Shown: positions 38,244 to 48,182 of the stretch, one piece after another
Numbering within the stretch: the stretch's first letter is position 1
How the letters are laid out: the number at the start of each line of letters is the position of its first letter
From: Ectothiorhodospira magna
GTDB taxonomy: Bacteria; Pseudomonadota; Gammaproteobacteria; Ectothiorhodospirales; Ectothiorhodospiraceae
Reading direction: 5' to 3'
Length of the DNA: 64,000 bases
Assembly (NCBI RefSeq): GCF_900110965.1
Contig: NZ_FOFO01000014.1
Span: forward strand, 1 to 64,000
The notes under the pieces: generated by a model
Databases searched by the model: none
Told to the model about the DNA's origin: nothing
The model's input: the letters and a program-made list of their open reading frames with translations, nothing else
Program-made: the position numbers and the translations under genes

Positions 38244-41200
38244 TTAATCGCTGCGTTCACCGGATTCATCACCGGAGCCGATATCCGGCTGACTCGATGC
38301 CGGTGTGGAGCCTTCCAGTCCTGGATCTCGATCCGGGGCGTTCCGCAGACGGGGCGCCTGACCGGCGCTTGGCGACTGGGTGGGACCACCGGGGGTGGGG
38401 ACCATGTCCCGTATATGCAGGTCCATCTGCGGGAAGGCAATCTCGATGTTCAGTTCCCGGAACCGCTTGATGATGGTGGTGTGCAGTTCGCTGGTGGTCA
38501 GCAGGCGTTCCCGCAACTGGCTCACGTAGACCCGAAGTTCGAAGTTCAGGGCACTGTCGCCAAAGTGGATGAAGAACACACTGGGCCCGGGTTCCTTGAG
38601 CACCTGGGGATTGTCCTTGGCGATCTGCAACAGGGTTTCCCGCACCAGGTCCACATCCGCTGAGTAACTGACCCCCACCGGAATCACCAGTCGGGTCACC
38701 GTGTCGGACAGGGTCCAGTTGATCAGCCGTTCGGTGATGAAGTTCTTGTTGGGAATCACCACTTCCCGGTTGTCCCAGTCCACGATGGTGGTGGCCCGGG
38801 TACGAATACGGGTGACAGTGCCGCTGTATTCGCCAATGGTGATGGTATCCCCCACCCGGATGGGCCGTTCAAAGAGAATGATCAGGCCGGAGACAAAGTT
38901 GGCCACCACTTCCTGCAGACCAAACCCCAGACCCAGGGTGAGGGCCGCCACCATCCACTGCAATTCGCTCCAGCGCAGACCCAGCAGGGAGAACACGCTG
39001 ATGATGGCCACCACGGTGAGGGCATAGCGCAGCAGCATGGTGACGGTGTAACGGCCGGCGGCGTCCATCTGGGTGCTGCGGGAGAGCAGGATCTCCACCA
39101 GGCCGGGTAGATTGCGGGCCGCCAGGGTGAACACCACCCCCAGGAAAATGGCCATGAGGAAATTCAGCAGGCTGACCCGGCTGAGCACCTCGGCCTCCCC
39201 CACCATGATGGTACGCGACCACAGGGTGATGCTATCCAGCCAGGTGAGGGCCGGCAACACATCGGACCAGGCCCAGAACAGGGCCAGAACCACCCCTGCC
39301 CCTACGGTAATCCGCATCAGGGTTCGGGTCTGCAGGTTTACGTCTTCCATGCTCAGGTGCGGCTCGGGAATGTCCATGCCGCCTTCGGCCCCCGTACCCA
39401 GGCCGGCGCTGCTTTCCATGGCCGCCGCCTTGGCCCGCTGCTCGCGCATCCTTCGCACCCGCAGCCGGGTTTCACTCAAAATCAAGGCCCGGGCAGAGAG
39501 GTTGTAACCCAGCCAGATGAGACCCACGATCACCAGCGTGTCGATGGTGCGCCCCATGATTTCACCCACCGTCAGCAGATAGCCGGCCAGGATCAATCCG
39601 GTCAAGGTCAACGCCGTCAGGCCGATCAGCATTCTGAACAGGCGTCGCCGGCGCTCATTCAGGGGAGGTTCTTCCCCTTCGGGGATGGGGCTGAGCAACC
39701 ACCACCCCAACAGGGCGCTGATCACCACCGCAGCCATCAGGGTCATACGGCCAAAGACATCAAATACCAGATCGGAAGGATGGCTGAAGGTCAGGGCCAG
39801 CAGCAGGATCAGCAGCAACTGGGTGGGCAGGAACCAGGCCAGATGACGCCGCAGGCGTTTGACCATCAGCGGGTTCCATTTGAAATGGGCAGTCCCCACA
39901 CCGTTTTTATGGGTGAGCAGGAGCAGCAGGTGACCGGCCAGCCACCAGATGGAGGCACTGAAAAACATGGTGGCCAGCACTTCCACACCATGACCCACCT
40001 CGGGGATGGTTTCCAGGCGCAGGGAGGTGGCCATCAGCAGCACCGGGATCGGCAGTACCCGCAGCAGGCTCCAGCCCAGGGCTTGCAGGGTCAGTTTGAT
40101 GTTGTCGGTGAAGCGGTGCCGGGTACGGGCGGCCAGATCCTCCAGATGACTGGGGGTGCCCCGTCCCAGTGCGTACAACACCAGTGAGAGCAGCAGGGTC
40201 AGCCCCAGGGGGATGGGGCTGCCCAGGGTCACTTCCCGCAGCACATGACGCACTTCCTGCCAGGCCGCCGGGTCCAGCAGGGCCAGGGTGGCGGCAGGAA
40301 TGCGAGCCATCCAGTCTCCCCCCACAGGGACATGACTGGGCCACCAGAGCAGGGTTTCCCGCAGGATCTGGTCCAGTTCATCCACCAGTACCACCACGGC
40401 CCGCAGCCGCAGGTCGGTCTGACGCAATTGATCGGCCAGGGCTTCCTCGGCATGAAGCTGGATGGTCAGGGCCTGTTCCCGCAGTCGCCGTAGCTCACCC
40501 AGTCCCAGGTCATCACCGTTAAGCGCCGCGGGGGCAATCGGTGTGCTCAACTGTTCTCGCAGGGTGATGGCCCGCAACCGGGACTGGGCCAGTTCCCGCT
40601 CAATACCCCGAACCTTGAACCGGGTTTCATCCAGATCCCGCAGCCGGCGCTGCTCCTCCAGAAACAGACTGCCCAATGCCTCGGTAAGCCCCCCCACTTC
40701 CAGCCGCTCACGCACATTTGCCAGGGTCTGGGTCAGCTCCCGCTCAATACGGAGGTAATAATCCCGCTCCTGTTGCAGCACACGAATACGGGTCTGGGTT
40801 TCGGCAATGCGGTCAAAACGAACCCGCAACGCCTGGATATCGCCGGCCAACTGGTCCCGAACATCCGGTTCCCGGTCCAGTAACCGCTGCAGGCTTTGCT
40901 GCAGGGCTCGCAGTTCCGCCGATGCACGCTCATGAAGTTCATGTTCCAGAGCGGCCAGACTGGTCCGCAGCCAACGCAGTTCCAGTTCCAGGGCGGGAAT
41001 TTCCAGACGCAGGATTTCCAGACGGGGCGGCAAAGTCTGACTGTCCAGCTGGGCGGCGATGATGCGGGCATCGGCACGGCGGGTCATGGCCTGCCGGGCG
41101 CCATCCACCGCGCTGGCCAGTTCGGCATCTTCCGGGTCGGGGGGCAGGGCCGCCAATTCCTCGGTCCGCTGACGCTGGAGACGTTCCAGGGTTTCGGCCT

Positions 41201-41777
41201 GGGTACGGGACTGTTCTTCCAGTCGGGCCAGGGTGACCCGCTTCTGATCCACTTCCAGGATGGTCTGGTCCCGGCGTCGTTCCAGCAGGGCGATATCGTC
41301 TTCAATCTGGCTGATGCTGCGTTCCTGGCCAGGAATGATGGGCAGATGCAACAGGTTCTGATCCAGCCGCTGACGGGCTTCCTGCAAACGCTCCACCGCC
41401 AACTGGGCGATTGCGGCCCGGTCCAGGGCGCCGCGGAGTCGCTCCACTGCGGAGCGTTCCTGCTCCAGAGCGGTCTGCCAGAGGGCCCGTTCTGTATCGG
41501 ACAGTTCCCCGTCACCGGCTCGCTGACTCAGCCGCTGCTCCGGGCTGGCCTGCAGCCAGGTCTCGGCAGGGTTGGTATCGATGCTCTGGACCAGGGGCTG
41601 AACACGGATCATGCCCTGATCAAGCAGATCCCTCTGGGCATCCAGTTCCCCTTGGGTGATCGGTACTGGACCCGACGCCGGCGCCACATTCGCCTCCTGA
41701 GCCAGGATGGGCGCACCCCATCCAAGACACAGGATGAATGTCACCAGTAGCCAGGTCATCAGGCGGCGAATCAACAT
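38244..41777 (-). CDS. MscK/KefA-type mechanosensitive channel
   Basis: The 1177-residue protein opens with a signal peptide (RRLMTWLLVTFILCLGWGA, then PILAQ). A large periplasmic helical region rich in Glu, Arg and Leu follows (about residues 40-480), then about ten membrane helices and a C-terminal MscS domain: LGFGLQEVVANFVSGLIILFERPIRVGDTI is the TM3-beta hinge, and GTVTRIRTRATTI and NKNFITERLINWT follow. Such channels release solutes on hypo-osmotic shock. The ATG at 41777 is chosen because the signal peptide starts there. It is the last gene of the ccm-bciB run. Calling it MscK rather than MscM is based on general layout only. Confidence 0.88.
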   Translation of the reverse strand: MLIRRLMTWLLVTFILCLGWGAPILAQEANVAPASGPVPITQGELDAQRDLLDQGMIRVQPLVQSIDTNPAETWLQASPEQRLSQRAGDGELSDTERALWQTALEQERSAVERLRGALDRAAIAQLAVERLQEARQRLDQNLLHLPIIPGQERSISQIEDDIALLERRRDQTILEVDQKRVTLARLEEQSRTQAETLERLQRQRTEELAALPPDPEDAELASAVDGARQAMTRRADARIIAAQLDSQTLPPRLEILRLEIPALELELRWLRTSLAALEHELHERASAELRALQQSLQRLLDREPDVRDQLAGDIQALRVRFDRIAETQTRIRVLQQERDYYLRIERELTQTLANVRERLEVGGLTEALGSLFLEEQRRLRDLDETRFKVRGIERELAQSRLRAITLREQLSTPIAPAALNGDDLGLGELRRLREQALTIQLHAEEALADQLRQTDLRLRAVVVLVDELDQILRETLLWWPSHVPVGGDWMARIPAATLALLDPAAWQEVRHVLREVTLGSPIPLGLTLLLSLVLYALGRGTPSHLEDLAARTRHRFTDNIKLTLQALGWSLLRVLPIPVLLMATSLRLETIPEVGHGVEVLATMFFSASIWWLAGHLLLLLTHKNGVGTAHFKWNPLMVKRLRRHLAWFLPTQLLLILLLALTFSHPSDLVFDVFGRMTLMAAVVISALLGWWLLSPIPEGEEPPLNERRRRLFRMLIGLTALTLTGLILAGYLLTVGEIMGRTIDTLVIVGLIWLGYNLSARALILSETRLRVRRMREQRAKAAAMESSAGLGTGAEGGMDIPEPHLSMEDVNLQTRTLMRITVGAGVVLALFWAWSDVLPALTWLDSITLWSRTIMVGEAEVLSRVSLLNFLMAIFLGVVFTLAARNLPGLVEILLSRSTQMDAAGRYTVTMLLRYALTVVAIISVFSLLGLRWSELQWMVAALTLGLGFGLQEVVANFVSGLIILFERPIRVGDTITIGEYSGTVTRIRTRATTIVDWDNREVVIPNKNFITERLINWTLSDTVTRLVIPVGVSYSADVDLVRETLLQIAKDNPQVLKEPGPSVFFIHFGDSALNFELRVYVSQLRERLLTTSELHTTIIKRFRELNIEIAFPQMDLHIRDMVPTPGGPTQSPSAGQAPRLRNAPDRDPGLEGSTPASSQPDIGSGDESGERSD

Positions 41778-41870
41778 AAAAGAACAGACCTCTGGGTGGC
41801 ATGCTGCGTGGTTGCAGGCATTGGGCCACCCATTATAGGGGATTGGAGAAGGCGTGCTCCAAGCAGGCAA

Positions 41871-43067
41871 CTAACCGTCCCGCTCTCCAGGCCGGGGTTC
41901 CAGTGCGTAGGGTTTCACCAGTTGCCACACATGGTCCGGGATCATGTGTTTCATCCGTCCGGGCTGAGCCCGGCGCAGGTGCAGCACCGTCTCCACCGCC
42001 TTCATCTCCACCCGCGCCCGGGCAAATTCCAGACCCCGGGGTCCGATACGGGGCATGAGAAAGGCCGCCAGGGGGCGTGCCCAGTCGGGCATGCCGCGCA
42101 GGGGCAGGCCGCCCGCCGCCCGCTCGGTATTCTTCATGAATCCCTTCACCGGCCCTTGCCGCTTGCCGGCACTGGTGCAGGGCGCGGTGCGCACTTCATC
42201 ACCCAGGAGATCCAGCAGGGCCTCTCCCTTGTCGTTGCGCACCACCAGCCATTGTTCTCCCCGTCCCGCCATGTAACCCACGGTGATGTCCGCCAGCACA
42301 TTGGTGTAGTCCACACAGGTTTGGCAGGTGAGAGGAAAGAAATCCCGGGGCAGCCTGGAGATGGGGAGCTTGAGGAAGGGGATGGTCTGTACCCGGCCAT
42401 CTTCGAACCTCAGTTCCACATGGTAATCGGCACGAAATTCCAGGTAGGTCACCGTCTCCGGCCGGTCCGCCAGCAGGGCCAGGAATTCATGGAAATGTTC
42501 GGTGGTGGTGTTGTCGGAGCAGGGGGTACCGATAACGTAAAGGGCATCCAGGTCCAGTTCGGGTTCGATGGCCCGCAGGGCATAGACCTGACAGGGCAGG
42601 CCGATCACCGCCAGACGCCGATGGCCCTGGGCCAGGGCTGGTTCCAGATGGGCCAGCAGGGGGGCGTAGCCCATGCGCATGCCCCGGCATTGGGCCATGT
42701 CCTCGGCGCGGGTGACCAGTATCGGTTGAGGACGCCAGCGGTCCTGGGGGTCGGCGGTCATGGTGAGCACCGCATCCACCTGACCGGTCTCCAGCAGCCG
42801 TTCGCCGATACGGGTGGTAATGCCGGTCCACTGGGCGCCATCTCGCGGGGTGTTCATGGCCGCTTGCAGCATCCGGCGATAGGGGCCGAAGAACAGTTCG
42901 TCTTCCTGGTCCGGGTTCCGTGCCCGGCCATGGACCTGGGTCTCCAGCCGGTCATATCGGGGGTGGATGAACTGGCAGGCCCGGCCGCAGCGCCGGGGAT
43001 CGGCGGTGCGGGAGAGGCCGCAGTCGGTACACAGGTCGCGGTGGGGAATGGCGGCGGCTTCGGTCAC
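41871..43067 (-). CDS. bciB: 8-vinyl reductase of (bacterio)chlorophyll synthesis, BciB type
   Basis: The protein of about 398 residues belongs to the F420 hydrogenase beta-subunit family and matches the cyanobacterial and green-sulfur BciB pattern: an N-terminal Cys cluster (LCTDCGLSRTADPRRCGRAC), EDELFFGPYRRM, GAQWTGITTRI, VIGTPCSDNTTTEHF, PLTCQTCVDYTNVLADITVGYM and GPRGLEFARARVEMK. BciB uses ferredoxin, FAD and Fe-S clusters to reduce the 8-vinyl group of divinyl chlorophyllide precursors. GTG at 43067 is preferred; ATG at 43115 would overlap ccmI. No other pigment gene is in the window. Confidence 0.8.
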   Translation of the reverse strand: MTEAAAIPHRDLCTDCGLSRTADPRRCGRACQFIHPRYDRLETQVHGRARNPDQEDELFFGPYRRMLQAAMNTPRDGAQWTGITTRIGERLLETGQVDAVLTMTADPQDRWRPQPILVTRAEDMAQCRGMRMGYAPLLAHLEPALAQGHRRLAVIGLPCQVYALRAIEPELDLDALYVIGTPCSDNTTTEHFHEFLALLADRPETVTYLEFRADYHVELRFEDGRVQTIPFLKLPISRLPRDFFPLTCQTCVDYTNVLADITVGYMAGRGEQWLVVRNDKGEALLDLLGDEVRTAPCTSAGKRQGPVKGFMKNTERAAGGLPLRGMPDWARPLAAFLMPRIGPRGLEFARARVEMKAVETVLHLRRAQPGRMKHMIPDHVWQLVKPYALEPRPGERDG

Positions 43068-43095
43068 GGCACTGGATCTCTGAGTTTTTATTGAA

Positions 43096-44337
43096 TCAAG
43101 GCAGGAGGCGATCAATGGTCAGCCGGACCTTCGGCGCGGGGGCGTCGGCGGTGACGGTGATCGGCTCGCTGACCCCTTCCATGTCACCGCTGACGGCCTG
43201 GGCCATGCCGGTGCGGCTGAGGCGGGCCACCACCTGCACCTGCTGGACATCGGCCAGTGACATGCCAGCCACCATGCCCCCCTCATCTTCCAGGCGCAGG
43301 GTCAGGGGGAAGGATTCCACCTGGAGGCGTTTGACCGCCAGGGGCATGCGGGAACCCTGGACAGGACGGGCAAACACCACCAGGAACGCCTCGTCGGTCA
43401 GGCGCTCTGCCAGGGCCGCATCCAGCATCACCTCCACCTGGATGGCCAGGGGGGCGGCAGGTTCCTCGCCTGGGGTGACAGATCCATTGATCTCGGTGCC
43501 GATCATGGCCCGGACATCACCCAGGGCATCGGCCACGGAGCGGGCAATGTCCGTGTCTTCGGGCAACTGCGCCAACAGGTGTTCCAGGCGTGTGGCGGCA
43601 CGGGGGTAATTGCCCTGCTGAAAATCTCCAATGGCCCCCAGCCACAGGGCGTTTTGATGATCCGGGTCCAGGGCCAGGGCACGGTCCAGCAATTCGCTGG
43701 CCCGTGGCGTCATCCGCCCGCCGGCCACCATCATCAGGGCATCGGCATAGTCCACGTTCAGGTCCGGCTGATCCCCCAATCGGCGGTGAGCCTCTCCGAA
43801 TGCTGCGGCGGCCTCCTCGAACTGCTCGATGAAGCCGTGGGCGCGGCCCAGAAACAGCCAGTTTTCCGTATTGTCCGGGTCGGTCTCCAGTTGCTGCCGC
43901 AGTTGCACGATCATCCGTTCCACATCCAGATCATTTTGGCCAAGCGCCAGGGTCTGGGTGGGGGACATGCGGGGGGTGGTGTCCATATGGACATGGATCA
44001 GCAGGGCCAGCATGGGGACCAGTACCGCAGTGATGCCCAGCAGGATCAGGCCCTGGCGCGGGGCGGGCGCGGGAGAGGCCGGGGTATCATCGGGCTGTTC
44101 CACGTCGGTGATGAGATTATCTTCCAGTTCCGCCCGGGCCGCTTCGTACTGCTCGCGGGTCAGCAGACCCCCTGCCAGTTCCTGATCCAGCTCCGCCATG
44201 CGCTCCCGGTAAATGGTGAGATTGAGGCCACGAAAGGCCACATCGGCCTGCCGACGATGACGGATGAAGGGCCAGAGAATGATCAGAACCGCCAGGGCAC
44301 ATAGCAGGACGGCACCGATCCAGAATCCAATACTCAT
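43096..44337 (-). CDS. ccmI: Cytochrome c maturation protein CcmI
   Basis: The 413-residue protein has two N-terminal membrane helices (FWIGAVLLCALAVLIILWPF and GLILLGITAVLVPMLALLIHV) with a cytoplasmic loop between (YRERMAELDQELAGGLLTREQYEAARAELEDNLI), then periplasmic TPR repeats that bind apocytochrome c C-termini (WLFLGRAHGFIEQFEEAAAAF). It ends in the C-terminal beta domain seen in proteobacterial CcmI. It is last in ccmEFGHI and overlaps ccmH by four bases. Confidence 0.92.
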   Translation of the reverse strand: MSIGFWIGAVLLCALAVLIILWPFIRHRRQADVAFRGLNLTIYRERMAELDQELAGGLLTREQYEAARAELEDNLITDVEQPDDTPASPAPAPRQGLILLGITAVLVPMLALLIHVHMDTTPRMSPTQTLALGQNDLDVERMIVQLRQQLETDPDNTENWLFLGRAHGFIEQFEEAAAAFGEAHRRLGDQPDLNVDYADALMMVAGGRMTPRASELLDRALALDPDHQNALWLGAIGDFQQGNYPRAATRLEHLLAQLPEDTDIARSVADALGDVRAMIGTEINGSVTPGEEPAAPLAIQVEVMLDAALAERLTDEAFLVVFARPVQGSRMPLAVKRLQVESFPLTLRLEDEGGMVAGMSLADVQQVQVVARLSRTGMAQAVSGDMEGVSEPITVTADAPAPKVRLTIDRLLP

Positions 44338-44813
44338 GAATCATTTCCTTCATTCAGCAGGCGTCGGGCACGCTCCCGGGCATCAGCATCGGCCATGGGC
44401 TGCTCATCCCGCTGACGGCTCTTGCGAGCGGTGAGGTACAGGGCCACCAGGCCGATCAGCAGCAGGATGAACGGCCCGGTCCAGAGCAGGAAGGTAGCGG
44501 CGGACAGGGGAGGGCGGTAGAGCACGAACTGGCCGTAGCGAGCCACCATGTAGTCGATGATCTGTTCATCGGTGGCGCCGGCCCGGAGCTGATCCCGCAG
44601 TTCCCGGCGCAGATCCCGGGCCAGTCCGGCGTCGGAGTCCGCCAGGGACTGGTTCTGGCAGACGGTGCAGCGCAGTTCGTGGAGCATGGCCCGATAGCGT
44701 TGCTCCAGTACCGGGTCGTCGAAGTCGGTGGGATCGACCCCGCCGGCCAGGGTCGGGCCGGCCAGGGACAGTCCCAGGATCACCAGGGTGAGCAGGGATG
44801 TCAGGGATTTCAC
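44334..44813 (-). CDS. ccmH: Cytochrome c maturation protein CcmH
   Basis: The 159-residue protein has a signal peptide, the LRCTVCQNQS active site (LRCxxCQN) that reduces apocytochrome CxxCH, and one C-terminal membrane helix (FLLWTGPFILLLIGLVALYL). It works with CcmF, CcmG and CcmI in the heme-ligation step. The gene overlaps both neighbours by four bases. Confidence 0.95.
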   Translation of the reverse strand: MKSLTSLLTLVILGLSLAGPTLAGGVDPTDFDDPVLEQRYRAMLHELRCTVCQNQSLADSDAGLARDLRRELRDQLRAGATDEQIIDYMVARYGQFVLYRPPLSAATFLLWTGPFILLLIGLVALYLTARKSRQRDEQPMADADARERARRLLNEGNDS

Positions 44814-45346
44814 AGCGATTCACCCCGCAATTGTTCCACCAGGGGCAGAATGTTGTACTGGGCATCCCGCCCGCTCAGTGGCCCCACGTGCTTGTAACGG
44901 ATATAGCCCCTGCGGTCGATGATAAAGGTCTCCGGCGTGCCGTAAACCCCCCAGTTGATGCCCACCCGGCCTTCCAGGTCGTGGGCGTTCCAGACATAGG
45001 GGTTGTTCATGCTGCCCAGAAAGGCCAGCCCGTCGCGGCGGTCATCCTTGTAGTTGAGGCCGTAGATGGGCACACCCTGCTCGGCCAGGGCCAGCAGCAC
45101 CGGATGTTCCTGGCGGCAGGAGACGCACCAGCTGGCCCAGATATTGAGCAGCACCACCTCGCCAGCAAAGTCGTCGGTGCCCACCATGCGCGCCGGGTCT
45201 TCCAGATCGGGCAACTGGAACTGGGGGGCAGGTTGGCCCACCAGGGGCGAGGGCACCCGCCGGGGGTCCAGGGTCAGGCCCACCATCATGAATACGCCCA
45301 GTACCACAACCAGGGCAAGAGGCAGCAGGTAGCGCAAACGCTTCAT
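44810..45346 (-). CDS. ccmG: Thiol:disulfide interchange protein CcmG/DsbE
   Basis: The 178-residue protein has an N-terminal anchor (LLPLALVVVLGVFMMVGL) and a periplasmic thioredoxin fold with WASWCVSCRQEHP as the active site and GVYGTPETFIID with the cis-proline. It keeps apocytochrome cysteines reduced. It overlaps ccmF and ccmH. Confidence 0.95.
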   Translation of the reverse strand: MKRLRYLLPLALVVVLGVFMMVGLTLDPRRVPSPLVGQPAPQFQLPDLEDPARMVGTDDFAGEVVLLNIWASWCVSCRQEHPVLLALAEQGVPIYGLNYKDDRRDGLAFLGSMNNPYVWNAHDLEGRVGINWGVYGTPETFIIDRRGYIRYKHVGPLSGRDAQYNILPLVEQLRGESL

Positions 45347-47364
45347 GGGGTAGCACTCCGATCGGCAGATTCAGGCAGGTCAGCGGTGCTTGCCTTGTCC
45401 GGGGCGTCGGTGGATTTTTCCCGGGTGCGGCGGGCAAACACCCGGTAGCGACGGTCCGCCGCGGCCATCAGGCCCCCCAGGACAATGAGGGTGGCGCCGA
45501 TCCACAGCCAGACCTGAAACGGATTGTGATAAAGACGCAGGGACCAGGTCTCTCCCGGCAGAGGCTCCCCCAAGGCGACAAAGATGTCCCGGGTGAAGCG
45601 GGTCTGATAGGCGGCCTGGGCCATGGGCTGGGTCTGCACCCGATAGACCCGGCGTTGGGGGAAGAGCTCGGTGACGAACTCACCGTCCCGGGTCACCACG
45701 ATACGGGCTTCGATGGCCTCGTAGTTGGGGCCACGCACGCCGTAGGTTTCCCGCAATTCATAGGTGTAGCCGGCCAGGGTGTGACTCTGGCCGTAGCCCA
45801 GGCGCACGTCCTGTTCCTGCTCGAAGGCCATCAGCAGGGTGATGCCGATGACCAGGATCGCAAAGCCCACATGGCTGATGGTCATGCCGTAGTAGCCGGC
45901 GGAGGTTTTACCCAGGGCGGTGAGCGGGTTGCCGCCCCGCTGGGTGGCGCGACCGTACAGGTCACGGGCAACGGTGAAAATAATCCAGAAGCCCAGGGCC
46001 GTGCCCAGCACCACCATCAGGGTGATGCTGCCCTGCATGGCCAGGGGGAACACCACCCCGGCGGCCAGGGCCGCCAGCAGGGTATGCCACAGACGCCGTG
46101 TCACCTCCAGGGGGTAGACATGCTTCCAGCGCAGCAGCGGCCCCAGCCCCACCAGGAATATCAGCGGCAGCATGAGGGGCGCAAAGACCGCATTGAAGTA
46201 GGGCGGACCCACGGAAATCTTGCCCATGCCCAGGGTATCCAGCAGCAGGGGATAGAGGGTGCCCAGCAGTACTGCGGCCAGGGCCACCATGAGGATGACA
46301 TTATTGGCCAGCAGGGCGCCTTCCCGGGACACCGGATCAAACTCCGCGTGGCTGCGTACCGTGGGGGCGCGCCAGGCGTAGAGGGCGAAGGAGATCCCCG
46401 TCACCGCCAGCAGCAACATCAGGATGTAGACACCCCGGGTGGGGTCGGTGGCAAAGGCATGGACCGATACCAGCACTCCGGAGCGGACCAGGAAGGTGCC
46501 CAGCAGGCTCAGGGAGAAGGCCAAAATGGCCATCAATACGGTCCAACTGCGAAAAGCGCCGCGCTTTTCCGTCACCGCCAGGGAGTGGATCAGGGCGGTG
46601 GCCGCCAGCCAGGGCATCAGGGAGGCGTTTTCCACCGGGTCCCAGAACCACCAGCCGCCCCAGCCCAGGGTGTAATAGGCCCACCAGCTGCCCAGGGCGA
46701 TGCCGGCGCCCAGGAAGGCCCAGGCCGCGGTGGCCCAGGGTCGGGTCCAGCGTGCCCAGGCGGCATCCAGACGACCGCCGATGAGGGCGGCCACCGCGAT
46801 GGCAAAGGGGACCGCCAGGCCCACATAGCCCATGTAGAGCATGGGGGGGTGCAGTACCAGGCCGGGATCCTGCAACAGGGGATTGAGATCCCGTCCGTCC
46901 GCTGGCACCGGGAAGATGGCCTCGAAGGGATTGGAGGTGAACAGGGTGAAGGAGAGGATACCCACGCTCACCAGACCCATCACCGCCACGGTGCGGGCCG
47001 CCAGCACCGCCGGAAGCCCCTTGCTGAACAGGGACACCGCCAGGGACCAGCCCGCCAGCATCAGCGCCCACAGGACCAGGGAGCCTTCATGGCCGCCCCA
47101 GACGCCGGAGATGCGGTACACCAGGGGCAGGGCGGAATTGGAATGGTTGGCCACATAGGCCACGGAGAAATCATGGGTGATGAAGGCGTAGGTCAGCGCC
47201 AGATAGGCGATGGCCAGGAACAGGAACTGTCCCGCCACCGCCGTGTGGGCGGTGGCCATCCAGGTCCGGTGGTTCCAGTGGGCGCCCACCAGGGGGATGA
47301 TGCCCTGGACCAGGGCCATGAGCAGGGCAAGGATGAGGGCCAGCTGGCCAATTTCGGGTATCAC
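45343..47364 (-). CDS. ccmF: Heme lyase CcmF
   Basis: The 673-residue integral membrane protein has about 14 to 15 hydrophobic helices and the tryptophan-rich heme-handling WWD domain (WGGWWFWDPVENASLMPWL). The CcmF signature near the N-terminus (HSNSALPLVYRISGVWGGHEGSLVLW) is also clear. It ligates heme from CcmE to apocytochrome. It follows ccmE by two bases. Confidence 0.95.
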   Translation of the reverse strand: MIPEIGQLALILALLMALVQGIIPLVGAHWNHRTWMATAHTAVAGQFLFLAIAYLALTYAFITHDFSVAYVANHSNSALPLVYRISGVWGGHEGSLVLWALMLAGWSLAVSLFSKGLPAVLAARTVAVMGLVSVGILSFTLFTSNPFEAIFPVPADGRDLNPLLQDPGLVLHPPMLYMGYVGLAVPFAIAVAALIGGRLDAAWARWTRPWATAAWAFLGAGIALGSWWAYYTLGWGGWWFWDPVENASLMPWLAATALIHSLAVTEKRGAFRSWTVLMAILAFSLSLLGTFLVRSGVLVSVHAFATDPTRGVYILMLLLAVTGISFALYAWRAPTVRSHAEFDPVSREGALLANNVILMVALAAVLLGTLYPLLLDTLGMGKISVGPPYFNAVFAPLMLPLIFLVGLGPLLRWKHVYPLEVTRRLWHTLLAALAAGVVFPLAMQGSITLMVVLGTALGFWIIFTVARDLYGRATQRGGNPLTALGKTSAGYYGMTISHVGFAILVIGITLLMAFEQEQDVRLGYGQSHTLAGYTYELRETYGVRGPNYEAIEARIVVTRDGEFVTELFPQRRVYRVQTQPMAQAAYQTRFTRDIFVALGEPLPGETWSLRLYHNPFQVWLWIGATLIVLGGLMAAADRRYRVFARRTREKSTDAPDKASTADLPESADRSATP

Positions 47365-47366
47365 GC

Positions 47367-47822
47367 TCAGTACGCCTTCTGGCCGGGATGGGCTTCGTAA
47401 CCTGCCGCCTTGAGGGCCGCGGCCACTTCCGGTGCCATATAGTTTTCATCATGGCGGGCCAGCACCCGTTCGGCGCGGAATACGCCGTCGGGTCCCATGC
47501 GACCGTGGGTGACCACCCCTTGTCCTTCCCGGAACAGATCCGGCAGCAGGCCCACATATTCCACCGGGATGCTGTGCCGGGTGTCGGTGACGCGGAAGAA
47601 GACCGTCAGACCTTCCTCGGCGTGACGGATGGAGCCATCTTCCACCAGGCCCCCCAGACGGATGATGCGTTCACCGGGGGCCTCGCCTTCCACCAACTGG
47701 CTGGGGCCATAGAAATACATGAGATTTTCCCGAAACGCGCTCAGGGCCAGGGCAGTGGCCCCGGATACCGCCAGGACCACCAGCGCCACGCCGGCCATCC
47801 GTCTTTTCTGTCGAGGTGTCAT
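47367..47822 (-). CDS. ccmE: Heme chaperone CcmE
   Basis: The 151-residue protein has an N-terminal membrane anchor and a beta-barrel periplasmic domain. The covalent heme-binding His is in ARHDENYM, the conserved HxxxY motif. It is the first gene of the leftward ccmEFGHI block and is normally directly behind ccmD, but here ccmD lies 3.6 kb away on the other strand. Confidence 0.95.
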   Translation of the reverse strand: MTPRQKRRMAGVALVVLAVSGATALALSAFRENLMYFYGPSQLVEGEAPGERIIRLGGLVEDGSIRHAEEGLTVFFRVTDTRHSIPVEYVGLLPDLFREGQGVVTHGRMGPDGVFRAERVLARHDENYMAPEVAAALKAAGYEAHPGQKAY

Positions 47823-48182
47823 TCACACACTCCTGCCTGCTGAGGGATCTTGCGATGAGAGCCGGTACCTGGGCGGCGGGTGTGGCCTGGGAGTCACCGG
47901 CTTGCCTGGCCGCGGGCCATTGATAGCACCGATTCAGGTGGAGCCGCAACCAGACCCAGGTTGCCGGCATGGTGATCTTTCCAGGCAATCTCCACCAAGA
48001 CAGCGAATCGGGGTTCCGGTTCTGGCCTTCGGGAGGACTCTTGATGTGAGTCAAGCAGAGCGGGTCCGTGGTCAAGACGGATCGCAGGCCATGATTTCCT
48101 GACCCGTGGATGGTCATTCAGCATCCATTGCAAGGCGGATTAGCTTAACATGGGGCAAGCTCAGTTCATCGGGAGTCTGCTC
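47823..48182. other. Divergent spacer between ccmE and cheV
   Basis: The 360 bases should contain the promoters of both divergent units. An open frame on the minus strand (48133-47894) shows no ribosome site or family resemblance and is not called. No sharp promoter match was found; an SD-like GGGAG lies before cheV at 48169. Confidence 0.4.

Noticed and set aside
45526-47400. 624-codon antisense frame over ccmF
   Set aside because: ccmF has clear motifs; the antisense product is Gln/Gly/His-rich and lacks hydrophobic structure.
47894-48133. 79-codon minus-strand frame between ccmE and cheV
   Set aside because: No ribosome site, no recognisable family, and codon third positions not clearly biased.
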